This document shows positions 43,888 through 53,832 of a stretch of DNA of 64,000 nt, piece by piece. Under the pieces are notes generated by a model that worked only from the letters and a program-made list of their open reading frames with translations, was not told the origin of the DNA and searched no databases. Where the stretch lies: positions 105,514,831-105,578,830 of the forward strand of contig NW_024609846.1 in NCBI RefSeq assembly GCF_016920785.2, in the 5' to 3' direction. The DNA is from Ixodes scapularis. Its lineage: Eukaryota; Arthropoda; Arachnida; Ixodida; Ixodidae. Numbering within the stretch: the first letter of the stretch is position 1; every line of letters begins with the position of its first letter. Made by a program: the position numbers and the translations under genes.

Positions 43888-46801
43888 AAACCCCTGGCAA
43901 GCATCGCCACAAATGTTGGGCCTCAGTCATCAACTGCTTTGAGAACTACCTGGCTATCCAGCACGGTAAGCCGACATTTGCACTTGCCTCTCAGTTTGCT
44001 CTGTATTGGTTGTGCAGTGTTATTGACTGTTCACTTTTCTCTGGGCACAGCAATCCCTGGCTCGTAGTGCCTCCACAAACATTGGGCCTCAGTCGCCTAA
44101 AGTCACGATTGGGGGCAAAACTGGTAGGCTTCCCAGCATGGTAAGGAAACAGTTGCACTTGTCTGTCGGCTCCCTTTGTGTGGTGCACTGTTGGTGACTG
44201 TTTGTTTTTCTCAATGCACATCAGTCCCCAGCACGAAGCCCTTGCGCAACAACTGCTAGGACACAGACGCCAACAGTTGCGCTCACTCAGCTACGCAGGG
44301 TGGTAAGCAGACTTTCGCATTTGCCTCTCAGCTTGTCCTGTATAGTGCGGTATCAATGACTTCGCTTCTTGACACAACAGTCCCCAGCAAGCACTGCTGC
44401 TGCAAATGGGCGACGGACGCCAACAGTCACGGTGGGGGGAAGAACCCCTACGCTATCCAGCACAGTAAGCAGACAGTCGCAATTACTTTTCAGCTCGCCC
44501 TGTGTTGCCCAGTGTCTGCGACTGTCCATATCTCCCTCAAAACAGCAGTCCTTGGCATGCACTCCTGCCACAGACAAGCCTCACTCACCAACATTTACGA
44601 CTGGAGGGGGAGTGTCCAGCACGGTAAACAGACAGTTGCAATTGCTTGCCGGCATGCGCTGCGCTGTCCAGTGTTAATGGCTCTGCTTTTCTTTTGCCAC
44701 GGCAGCCTACGGAATGCACCCCTGCCCAAACGGTGGGCGTCAAGTGACAACATTCACAATTGTGGGGGGAACTGGTAGGGTACCCAGCACGGTAAGGCAA
44801 CAGTTGCGCTCATTTCTTGGCTCCCTTTGTGTGGTGCACTGTTGATGACTGTTCATTCTTCTCAATGCACATCAGTCCATAGCACGAAGCCCCTGTGCAA
44901 CAATTGCTAGGACACAGACGCCAACAGTTGCGCTCACTCAGCTACGCAGAGTGGTAAGCAGACTTTTGCATTTGCCTCTCAGCTTGTCCTGTATAGTGCG
45001 GTATCAATGACTTCGCTTCTTGACACAACAGTCCCCAGCAAGCACTGCTGCTGCAAATGGGCCACGGACGCCAACAGTCACGGTGGGGGGAAGAACCCCT
45101 ACGCTATCCAGCACAGTAAGCAGACAGTCGCAATTACTTCTCAGCTCGCCCTGTGTTGCCCAGCGTCTGCGACTGTCCATATCTCCCTCAAAACAGCAGT
45201 CCTTGGCATGCACTCCTGCCACAGACAAGCCTCACTCACCAACATTTACGACTGGAAGGGGAATGTCCAGCACGGTAAACAGACAGTTGCAATTGCTTGC
45301 CGGCATGCGCTGCGCTGTCCAGTGTTAATGGCTCTGCTTTTCTTTTGCCACGGCAGCCTACGGAATGCACCCCTGCCCCAGACGGTAGGCCTCAAGTGAC
45401 AACATTCACGATTGTGGGGGGAACTGGTAGGGTACCCAGCATGGTAAGGCAACAGTTGCGCTCATTTCTCGGCTCCTTTTGTGTGGTGCACTTTTGATGA
45501 CTGTTCATTCTTCTCAATGCACATCAGTCCCCAGCACGAAGCCCTTGCGCAACAACTGCTAGGACACAGACGCCAACAGTTGCGCTCACTCAGCTACGCA
45601 GGGTGGTAAGCAGACTTTTGCATTTGCCTCTCAGCTTGTCCTGTATAGTGCGGTATCAATGACTTCGCTTCTTGACACAACAGTCCCCAGCAAGCACTGC
45701 TGCTGCAAATGGGCGACGGACGCCAACAGTCACGGTGGGGGGAAGAACCCCTACGCTATCCAGCGCAGTAAGCAGACAGTCGCAATTACTTCTCAGCTCG
45801 CCCTGTGTTGCCCAGTGTCTGCGACTGTCCATATCTCCCTCAAAACAGCAGTCCTTGGCATGCACTCCTGCTACAGACAAGCCTCACTCACCAACATTTA
45901 CGACTGGAGGGGGAGTGTCCAGCACGGTAAACAGACAGTTGCAATTGCTTGCCGGCATGCGCTGCGCTGTCCAGTGTTAATGGCTCTGCTTTTCTTTTGC
46001 CACGGCAGCCTACGGAATGCACCCCTGCCCCAAACGGTGGGCCTCAAGTGACAACATTCACGATTGTGGGGGGAACTGGTAGGGTACCCGGCACGGTAAG
46101 AAGACAGTTGTGCTGACTTGTTGGCTCCCAATATGCCGTCCAGTGTTGATAAATGTTCACTTTTCTTTCTGCACATCAGTTCCCGGTACGCACTCCTGCC
46201 ACAGGGGTTGGACCTCAATCGACCGTATCTACGATTATGGGGGGAAATTGTAGGCTACCCAGCACAGTAAGGAAACAGTTGCGCTGACTTATTGGCTCCC
46301 TCTGCATTGTTCGGTGTTGATAACTGTCAGCTTTTCTCCCTGCCCAGCAGTCCCCAGCAGGCCCTTCTGCAACAAGTATCGGGCAACAGACACCACCTGT
46401 TGCAGGAGTCGCTCCGCTACCCAAAGTAGTAAGCAGACTTTTGCACTTGCCTCTCAGCTTGTTCTGTACAGTGCGGTATCAATGACTTTGCTTCTTTCTT
46501 GACACAACAGTCCCCAGCAAGCACTGCTGCTGCAAATGGGCCACGGACGCCAACAGTCACGGTGGGGGGAGGAACCTCCACGCTATCCAGCACAGTAAGC
46601 AGACAGTCGCGATTGCTTGTCGATTCACCCTGTGTTGTCCAGTGTCAGCGACTGTTCACATCCCCCTTAAAACAGCGGTCCCTGGCACGGACTTCTGCGA
46701 CAGACAATGAACTTCAGCCTCATCAGCTGTTTGAATCAGTTAGCACAACTGAATTCAATCTATGTAGAATTTCCCTTCATATGGCGATTTCAGTGATGTG
46801 A
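43888..46801 (+). CDS. Tandem mini-exon array: 18 exons encoding a Ser/Thr/Pro-rich repeat
   Basis: Exons: 43888-43965, 44051-44140, 44225-44302, 44381-44464, 44549-44623, 44706-44791, 44876-44953, 45032-45115, 45200-45274, 45357-45443, 45528-45605, 45684-45767, 45852-45926, 46009-46095, 46180-46266, 46351-46428, 46511-46594, and a terminal exon from 46676 to TGA 46801. Each follows AG and precedes GTAAG, GTAAA or similar. Lengths are 75-90 nt and divisible by three, except 44706-44791 (86 nt, one base lost). All are phase 0/0, with introns of 78-85 nt. The peptides align with one another, e.g. SPASTAAANGRRTPTVTV, SLACTPATDKPHSPTFTT and PTECTPAPDGRPQVTTFT, each followed by a GG turn and a Ser-Thr or Ser-Met end. 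A four-exon module (84-75-87-78 nt) is repeated with a period of ~651 bp. Function unknown: a flexible linker or mucin-like protein is possible. Confidence 0.65.
44381..46594 (+). repeat. ~651-bp tandem repeat, about 3.4 copies
   Basis: Copies begin near 44381, 45032 and 45684 (spacing 651 and 652 bp), with a partial, more divergent copy from about 46180 and a last matching unit at 46511. Identity between the three main copies is very high over introns and exons alike. Within each copy, four ~163-bp subunits are more distantly related, so small duplications came first and the four-subunit block was amplified later. Confidence 0.88.
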
Positions 46802-46864
46802 TTGGCCTAAGGCGTTTTGGAGCAGCCAAAACCATGTTTTGGAGCAGCGAAAGTGGCCCGATTC

Positions 46865-46950
46865 TCCTTAGTCACTCAGTCCACCCGCCCCAATCTCAGT
46901 TCCCGTCTTCTTTCTCCTTCACTTTCTTATCGTAGCACTCTCCCCCCTCC
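46865..46950. repeat. Direct repeat flanking a Gypsy remnant, left copy
   Basis: This matches 47998-48085 in the same orientation: AGTCACTCAGTCCA, CTCAGTTCCCGTC, CACTTTCTTATCGTAGCA. It may be retroelement leader or LTR sequence on either side of the integrase fragment. Confidence 0.6.
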
Positions 46951-47044
46951 CACTAAAAAAAGAAACAAAAGTGGTAATCTCTTTTAAAAATACAGTTAAT
47001 GTGATCTTGATCGTAGTCCGTCTGCAAAAGATGTTCTCATTCTT

Positions 47045-47985
47045 TACGGAACTTAACTTGGTGCGCTCGTGGGATGTATAGCTTGAGATGTGATACATGC
47101 TCAGGAAAGCAGCGGTATGTGCTGGGAGGTCGTCCATCAGTGAGGTCCTCGAGGTAGGTGGCACGCCCAACCCGTTCCAAGATTCGATAAGGCCCTCGGC
47201 CTTATCGGACCCAAGGTCTGTCTCTCGGCAGACCTTGCGGTCTACCAAGAGACAGACCGCAAGGTCCGTTTCGCCAGAACTTTATCTCCAGTTTGAAACT
47301 CGTGCACATTATGGATACCGGCCTCTGACATATTGCCAGTCTCTTCCTGACTTCGCCGAATGGCGTCCCGTGCCTGTCTATGAATTTCATCAAGAGAAGC
47401 ATGTTGAGTGTCCCTGCAATATTGTGTCCCGTTCACCCCAAGCCTTGTCTCAATAGGCAGCGTCACGTCATGACCATATAAGAATCTGAACGGTACTTCC
47501 TTCGTGGTTTCTTGCTGTGATGTGTTCAGTGCGAACATGGCGTGTGGAACAAAGTTATCCCAATTAATATGCGTGGAGTTTACATAGGCAGACAAGATAT
47601 CTGTAAGTGTACGGTTGTTCCTCTCAACTAGATTGTTCGTTTGAGGATGGTGCACGGATGTCGGAGAAGGTCGTATGCCATGTCTCGCCAGACAGTTTCT
47701 AAAATGGTGAGACATGAACGGTGTGCCATGGTCTGAAATTATTGCGGGTGGCGGGCCATGTCTGAGAACAATGTAGACATCAATAAACTCTTCTAGGAAA
47801 TCTGCAGTAGCATTTGGCACCGCTAGGGCCTCTACCCATTTGGTTAAGTAGGCAACTGCGACTATGACATAACGATTTCTGCTCCGAGACTTCGGAAAAG
47901 GTCTGAGAAAGTCAATTCCAATTAGCTCAAACTTAGTAGTAGATGTCTCCCGGAACTGGCAGTGTTCGCATGTCTGAACGTCTTG
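47045..47985 (-). pseudogene. Ty3/Gypsy integrase core and C-terminus, second element
   Basis: On the minus strand the frame reads IGIDFLRPFPKSRSRNRY (first Asp), then TADFLEEFIDVYIVLRHGPP, ISDHGTPFMSHHF (second Asp) and NNLVERNNRTLTDIL (Glu), so the DDE triad is present. GDKVLAKRTL follows, then a stop. A C-terminal tail (RILERVGRATYLEDLTDG ... RKE) resumes in another frame down to about 47045. The junction holds three perfect small inverted repeats. The element has lost gag, protease and RT. Confidence 0.85.
47184..47266. repeat. Cluster of three perfect hairpins in the integrase remnant
   Basis: GATAAGGCC-CTC-GGCCTTATC (47185-47205), CAAGGTCTG...CAGACCTTG (about 47212-47237) and GACCTTGCGGTCT...AGACCGCAAGGTC (47231-47266) follow one another and overlap. 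They replace the normal coding sequence between the integrase core and its C-terminal tail. Confidence 0.7.
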
Positions 47986-47997
47986 AACGACGTCCCT

Positions 47998-48305
47998 CCT
48001 CAGTCACTCAGTCCAGCCTTCCCATTCTCAGTTCCCGTCATCGTCTTTCTCTTTCACTTTCTTATCGTAGCAATATATATGTACCCGCTACAGGTAAATA
48101 AGAAACAAACTCCACATCTTAAAATCCTAAAATGACCAGCTTAGTAGTAAATATAACAGCATTAGCTAGACTAGTAATATAATAAATGGAAGGAGACTCG
48201 GACTGATAAAACACGTAACTACTGCCGTACAATGCAAAATTCTCATGCGAGCGGAGATGGCTGTTCGATCTAAACCATGCCACTCCACTCCGTCGCCAAC
48301 ATGGT
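47998..48305 (-). mobile_element. Gypsy leader/LTR-like remnant on the minus strand
   Basis: The left ~85 bp repeats 46865-46950. At its right end the minus strand reads ACCATGTTGGCGACGGAG (near 48288-48305), resembling the TTGGCGACGAG leader next to Gypsy 5' LTRs. If so, a 5' LTR would lie above 48305, but I cannot define it. Confidence 0.4.
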
Positions 48306-49509
48306 TCCCAAAATTGTATGCAAAATGTAACTGTCCAGCATACGACAAAAAACAGTCCAGCGGCACGTGCTTGCAAGGCCGGCAGGCGAGGTATACAAGC
48401 TAAACACACAAAAAAACAACCTCAGCGCATCGATGCAAGACACCATGAGCCAGGGTCAAAAAGTCCTTGGGGCGCTGAACTGAACTCGGGACAAACAAGC
48501 GCGCTGTGCTGGTTCAGCGTGCAGACATTGCCTTCTTTGCTTTAGCTCACTTCACTAACTTTCTTTCGCGGCCGATTTTTCACGTACCGGGATCCGTCTT
48601 GAAAGAAAGCCTACCGAGAGAAACCTAGGTAATCAATACTTTCACACAGCAGTCTTTGAGCTAGAGAGATTTCCGTAGTACCGTATTAAACAAGAACAGG
48701 AATGTTGATGAACATGCGGCAGTCCTTACGTTTCAGTTTAGAAAGCGGCATATTTGCAGCGACGTGGCGACGGCAACACCCGACGTTGCGCGACGACGGT
48801 GACTGGCAAACAGGGACCACATATGCTTTGGCCACGGCCGTTGCTTTTAGAAGCGAGTGCTTCAGCCCGTAAACTTAACTCCTACCGCGCAAAAACATGG
48901 TTTCGTTTAACAGCATGACGGCATGGCTGGTCCCCAGCACGCTAGCGTCGGAGAGTCCACACACGCCCATGTCTATCATTGAAAAAATTTTAAAAAAAAA
49001 CGCAAGACAAGAGGTGGCGGGAAAAGCCATGCAAGGGAACTGGATGAGCGATTGATGGATGGTACTTTGAGTCGGGCAGCTGCTTGCACCACCTAGCTCA
49101 TGTGTGCTCAAGTTTAGTTTTGTTTTTCAAAGGCTACCAAAATTGGTCCTTTGGCGCAGGCTTGGCAAAATTTAGCAGGGTTAGCCTTTTGGCGTAATTG
49201 GCGCGCAATCACATCACTGCGATTTGCATGAATACCCCTTCTCAAAAACAAGTGAGACGTTGATGAAAATATTTGACATCAGAAGTTCCTGTCTTCTCTA
49301 CAAATTTATGCATGTGAGAGATGTACCCTGTTCACCGGGTTTGAGCAGAAACAAATGGAATTTGTGTAGCTTACCATTGTAGTTTGGTCCTCAAGTTTTG
49401 AGCAGATAATGTATTGCCCAACTAGGTTTTAATGTACTGAGCACTGAAGCAACAGCATGAGTTACTATTCTTTGTAAGTAGTATGTGTGGTCTCACTTTG
49501 CCCATTCAG
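48306..49509. other. Unassigned DNA before the HTH-DDE exon
   Basis: No gene is recognised. It may include the rest of the minus-strand LTR and intronic sequence. A pyrimidine-rich acceptor (TTTGCCCATTCAG) closes it. Confidence 0.4.
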
Positions 49510-50235
49510 GTAACAACGAAGAGCCCAGACGCCAAGCAAGCAGCTGACCACGACTACTGCACGAAGGAGCCATCTAAAGCTGCAGTTTCGCTAACGATGT
49601 CAAACGCTGACATTCAGTTTTACAATGGCATTTCAAGGGATGCATTTTTGTCTCTAGTCGAAATGGTATCCTTAATGACAACAGCCAACTCACGAATCCC
49701 TCTTGAGGATCAACTACTCTTCTCTCTAATGCGGCTACGTCTGGGCCTCCTTTATGGTGATCTCGCCAGGCGATTTTCCATATCTGTTACTCGCATGTGC
49801 TATCTTCGATAAGATACTTGGAATCTTAAAAAAGATTATGACGTATATCGTGGTCTGGCTGCCACGTGTACGCATTCAGAGCACCATGCCAGCATCTATT
49901 GTAGAGAATGGCTATGGCAGGACAACGTGTATCTTCGATTGCGCAGAGCTCACCTTGCAGAGGCCACGGAAGTTAATGGCCCGTGCACAAACGTACAGTG
50001 CATATAAGGCTGCAAAACCCTTTAAAATTTCTTACTGTCATTGCACCTAATGGGCATCTCATGTATCTTTCTGATGTTTACGGAGGGAGAGCCTCTGATA
50101 AGCACATCGTTCGGACCTGCGGGGTTGATGACTTCCTACAGAGAGGAGACGAAATAACGGCTGATCGAGGCTTTGCACTCGAAGCTCACTTGGAGGCCAG
50201 GGGGATCAAGTTGAATGTGCCTGCATTCACGAGGG
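49510..50235 (+). pseudogene. HTH plus DDE_Tnp_4-type transposase exon, frameshifted
   Basis: The acceptor ends at 49509 and the frame starts in phase 0 (VTTKSPDAKQ). It contains ISRDAFLSLVEMV and a helix-turn-helix LEDQLLFSLMRLRLGLLYGDL with ARRFSISVTR. A shift near 49795 moves to the frame with ILKKIMTYIVVWLP and CIFDCAELTLQRP (first Asp). A second shift near 50010 leads to FLTVIAPNGHLMYLSDVYGG, RASDKHI (second Asp) and ADRGFALEAHLEARGI. It ends ACGAGGG at donor GTATGG. This is the THAP-associated, IS4-like branch of Harbinger-type transposases. Two frameshifts make it inactive. Confidence 0.8.
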
Positions 50236-51252
50236 GTATGGTAAATTGGCTGTTTCGAAAAAGCTACTTTTATGCTGTGAAATGCTGTGGATACTACATG
50301 ACAACTAATTTCAATCATCTAAATTTGGATGTGTTAAATTTCAACACTAACTTACCTCAATTTCAGGAGTGCTTGCATCATGTACTGAAATAGCATTTAT
50401 GCTTCATAACTGTTCAATTCCTGCTTATATGTGAATTGATGTAACATTTCTTGTTTGTATTTATATGTATTCTGTGTTGTAGCTTACAAGTGCACCAATA
50501 CGTCGGCTCCAGCCGTTATTGGGCATTTAAAATAGACAAGTACAATTAAGCTGATAAATCATACAAATGTGTGGCATGGACCAGTTAAACTTTTAAATTA
50601 AATTTTGCTGTTATAACCATGCGTAATGGTGTATAATATTTGTAAGGAATTAGCAACAATAACCTTTATGCAGCCAAGATATTTTTGGAAAACAGTGCAT
50701 CCTCGAAAATTTCACCATTAACCCCATTTTTTTCCCATGTGCAGTCTGGCTGTTCTACGAGTGGATACTTCCAAGAGTGTAATTGAAAATGGTGCATAAG
50801 CATTGCATGAGAATGCTTTGTAGAAAGCATGCCACAATTTCCTTGCATGATCAACAGATGCTGGGTTTAATGAGTAGCTACACAGGTAAAGCACTTATTC
50901 CTGCAGACATCTGAAGATATTCAAACCTCCTATAAATGGCCTTTGGGCATCCGAGGAACATATCTGTTGGGATTAAAGTGTTGCCTGTATGCAAGCAGCA
51001 AGAATGACAGGAAAGCTCATTGGCATAAAACTATGCCAACATATTTAGTTATGTTTAAGTCGGCACAGGTTTTTTTATCCCCCTTCCAGTTTTCTGTGGT
51101 ACTCGTTGGATAGACAAAATTGGTGGTGGGTTCTGCTCAGTTGGTGGTTTTCTCATTTGGTATACCTCGCTTGTATGAGAAGAGTGGGAAGAGATGCAGT
51201 GGCGTACTCCTACCAGACTTTGTAACTATCAATATTTACTTTTTTCTTTCAG
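50236..51252 (+). other. ~1-kb intron of the transposase pseudogene
   Basis: It is delimited by GTATGG and TTTCTTTCAG. Phase 1 agrees on both sides and rejoins Arg-Gly-Lys at a place where relatives read TRGKxQLS. No other feature is recognised within it. Confidence 0.6.
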
Positions 51253-51473
51253 GAAAGCCCCAACTGTCGGAGACTGAGGTGACAAAGACTCGACGTATTG
51301 CGTCTGTGTGGATCCACGTGGAAAGGGCCATTAACCGCGTCAAAACGTATCGTATTTTTAAGTCTGCTTAGCCCATAGCATCTCGCAAAACTATTAACGA
51401 CATGGTTTTTGTGTGTGCTGGTCTGTGTAACTTTAAAGCACCACTTATCGCACACCAAAATGATGCGGTCTAA
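51253..51473 (+). pseudogene. Last exon of the DDE_Tnp_4 transposase with catalytic Glu
   Basis: The exon reads KPQLSETEVTKTRRIASVWI, then HVERAINRVKTYRI with the Glu of the DDE triad. A TAG follows at 51369-51371, and the frame continues PIASRKTINDMVFVCAG to a natural stop at 51471-51473. The TAG replaces a sense codon, adding a third lesion to this gene. Confidence 0.8.
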
Positions 51474-51619
51474 CACAGTGCCAGCTAACATGAGAGGCTG
51501 ATTCAATAAGTTCAAAGTCAAATGCAGAACTTCCTGAGCACCACCTCATGTAGCATGTAGTAGGACGGCTTCTTGTCGACTATCATCGTTACCGCTTCTG
51601 CCAAGCAGCATTACTGTCT

Positions 51620-52030
51620 CATTGCAGTGCCATACTAAAGAAGCAGGTGTGGTGTTTCCTTGAAGACAATTTGTGAGATAGGTCTGACATTTTCCACTGG
51701 TTCCCTTTTATCATTAAGACTGACGTTTGGTTTTCGGGGAATATCAACTTTGTTTCTGAAACCAACTTGTTTGCTGCTTTCTTTGAATGACCCAAGCGTC
51801 CATTGTTTTTGCAGAGTTGCCTCCTCCTTGTCGGTCACTCCGATTGACTCCAGTCTCCAGATCCGTTCCAAGCAGTTCATAGTTTCAGATTCCACCACCA
51901 ATGTTCTCAGGGCTGTCGTCTGCATGCAATGTGCGTCATGAAGCATTGCCCCTCCCAAGGTCTGGGATAATCCGTTCCAAGGTGTTCTCGTCTGCTCCGA
52001 GCTTTTCCTCGAATAGTTTCAATTTTCCTG
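51620..52030 (-). pseudogene. BEL/Pao-like pol fragment
   Basis: The minus-strand frame at 51635-51958 contains TMNCLERIWRLESIGVTDKE, then SFKESSKQVGF and KPNVSLNDKREPVENVRPI. This pattern resembles the region between protease and RT in BEL/Pao elements (a W-x-LESIGI motif, then a segment ending LP-W-x-L-x-N-R-x-A). Only this short part remains. Confidence 0.45.
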
Positions 52031-52099
52031 TCACAAGGTCCCAGTGATGCTCCAAGCCGATAAGAAGCTGAACGTTGCTTCGTTGCTTGTTGCAAGCGT

Positions 52100-52246
52100 G
52101 ATAATCCACGCTAAGTTCATCGTCCGAGTCAAGGTCAGGGGCAACATTCTAAATTGAGGACGTAGACCGCACAGGCTGGCCCAGTCAGGCGTCGTCTTTG
52201 TCGTCTTTTTATTTACTATGGTGGAGCCCTTTTGTGTACAGCGCCA
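52100..52246. repeat. Retroelement LTR/leader-like direct repeat, copy 1
   Basis: It matches 53145-53295: GATAATCCA, GTCAGG, CAGTCAGGC, GTCTTTTTATTTAC and TGTGCACAGTGCCAG-like blocks share order and orientation. On the minus strand it holds AATAAA, fitting an LTR. Confidence 0.65.
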
Positions 52247-52249
52247 GCG

Positions 52250-53145
52250 TCGGAAGGAATTGGATACTTCCTCTTGCTGATGGCTGACACGCTGACACCG
52301 GTATCCAACTCGCATGTTTAATGTCACTCCGTTGACGGCAACTTCGACACGCATTGGCTCTGGTCTGGTCGCTTGAAGCACCCAAAGGTCGTACGCTGCC
52401 AGCTCGTCATCCACATTGTGGACAAGTCTCGATCCACTCCTCTGTCTTGCTTTTCCGTTTGAGATGTATTCGATCTGCACAGTTGTGCTAAATGCCCTCT
52501 CTGCTCACAATTGAAAGAGATGCTGCCCACGTGACGACACTGGTGTGCTAGATGATTACCCCCGCAGCGGAAGCAAGAACCACTTGCCTGCTGTCTGGTC
52601 GGCTTAGTCTCTACAACATTTGCACACTCCCAGGCCTGCACAGGCGTCGCTTCAGCCAGCCGAGCACATAATTTCACATCACGTTTCGGTAGCATCCGCT
52701 ACCGAAACGATGTGAATTTGCAGTCGTTGGCAAGCTTCTTAAGCGATGCGATGTAATCGTTGGCCGGCTCTTCGTCCCGCCGATATCGAGAAAAAATAAC
52801 TTTAAGCTCGCCACCACCTACGATACCTTCGGCGAGTAGTGCTTGTTCAAAGCTTCGAACATCACAGCCAATGTTGTATCGGCAGGCTTCGTAAGGGTGA
52901 GCAGGCTCTGCAGCAGCGAGTAAGTTTCTGACCCGCAGCACGTCGGAAACATGGCAGTCCTCATCGTTGCGGCGATGTCGTTCGCGGCAAAGTATAATTC
53001 CACGTGTTTGTGATACTCGGTCCAGTCCGACGTAGCAGAGTTGAACGGTTCCACCTTCCCAATGGCAGGCATGGCTGCTGGAGTTGATGCGGGACAAACA
53101 GATAAGACGTGCACGTCCATTCTGTATCGCTCGTTGCCAGTTGTG
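52250..53145 (-). pseudogene. Ty3/Gypsy gag with zinc knuckles and protease start, frameshifted
   Basis: The minus strand encodes AIGKVEPFNSATSDWTEYHK, then LYFAANDI, TLAVMFEALNKHYSPK, and after a shift SRYRRDEEPANDYIASLKKL, all typical of arthropod Gypsy Gag. Further down, two knuckles appear: CFRCGGNHLAHQC and a second one starting FNCEQRGHLAQLC, whose first Cys is replaced by Phe-Asn-Cys spacing. A protease start follows in another frame (LDTGVSVSAIS, Asp retained) and soon ends. At least two frameshifts are visible. Confidence 0.78.
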
Positions 53146-53295
53146 ATAATCCATGCCAGGCACATCGCCTGAGTCATTGTCAGGGACAATGTTCCAAATT
53201 GAAGACATAGACCGCACTGACTGGCTTAGTCAGGCATAATCTTTGTTGTCTTTTTATTTACCACCGCGGTTGTGCCCTTCTGTGCACAGTGCCAG
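53145..53295. repeat. Retroelement LTR/leader-like direct repeat, copy 2
   Basis: Partner of 52100-52246, separated by about 1.05 kb of gag sequence. Confidence 0.65.
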
Positions 53296-53333
53296 ATATC
53301 ACTGAGTCATGTCGGCTAGCTTCATTTTACCAA

Positions 53334-53573
53334 ATTTCAAATTTGGGGGTTTTACGTGCCAAACCAACGACGGGCATCTGGCACGCCCCAGCGGAGGACT
53401 GAGGATTAATTTCGACCACCTGGGGATCTTTTGACGTGCAACCGAAAGCTCGGTTACACGGCGTCTTCTGCGCAATAAGCCTCCGTCAGATTGCGGGCAC
53501 CTCGGCCGGGATTCGAACCCGCCACATGGGGATCCGTAGGCCGACGCTCTCGCCTCGGAGCCACCGAGGCGGC
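53334..53573 (-). mobile_element. Second tRNA-derived SINE, complete, 16-bp target duplication
   Basis: AGCTTCATTTTACCAA flanks both sides (53318-53333 and 53574-53589). On the minus strand the A box TGGCTCCGAGG (53553-53563) and B box GGTTCGAATCC (53509-53519) lie in a tRNA-like head. A body follows with GATCCCCAGGTGGTCGAAAT and a 3' end GGCACGTAAAACCCCCAAAT. The body shares the style of other tick SINEs but is a different family from 36957-37261. Confidence 0.85.
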
Positions 53574-53589
53574 AGCTTCATTTTACCAA

Positions 53590-53832
53590 GGAATTTCTTG
53601 AAGCAAGGATCGGGATCTTCTGATCGGAGATCAGGTCCGTTTCCAGTACTTTGAGGTGGTACAGAGCGCGACGCTGTAAGCGCGGACAAGCTTTCGCCGG
53701 TTTTTCCAGTTTTTCTCTTTGAAACCAAGAGATGTCATCCAAGTTATGGTTGCTACGGAAAGAGCTAATTTAGTTCTTTAATGTAAGCGATAAAATTTCG
53801 TGATCGCAAATATTATTTAGAAGTAAAATGCA
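53590..53832. other. Flanking DNA between SINE and satellite B
   Basis: No gene is recognised. It is probably part of the sequence into which the SINE inserted. Confidence 0.4.

Noticed and set aside
44353..45880. Minus-strand frames repeated through the mini-exon array
   Set aside because: They repeat because the DNA repeats. They cross the proposed introns and show no splice logic or domain.
53500..53573. A minus-strand tRNA gene
   Set aside because: The tRNA-like head belongs to a SINE with a 16-bp target duplication and a tRNA-unrelated tail.
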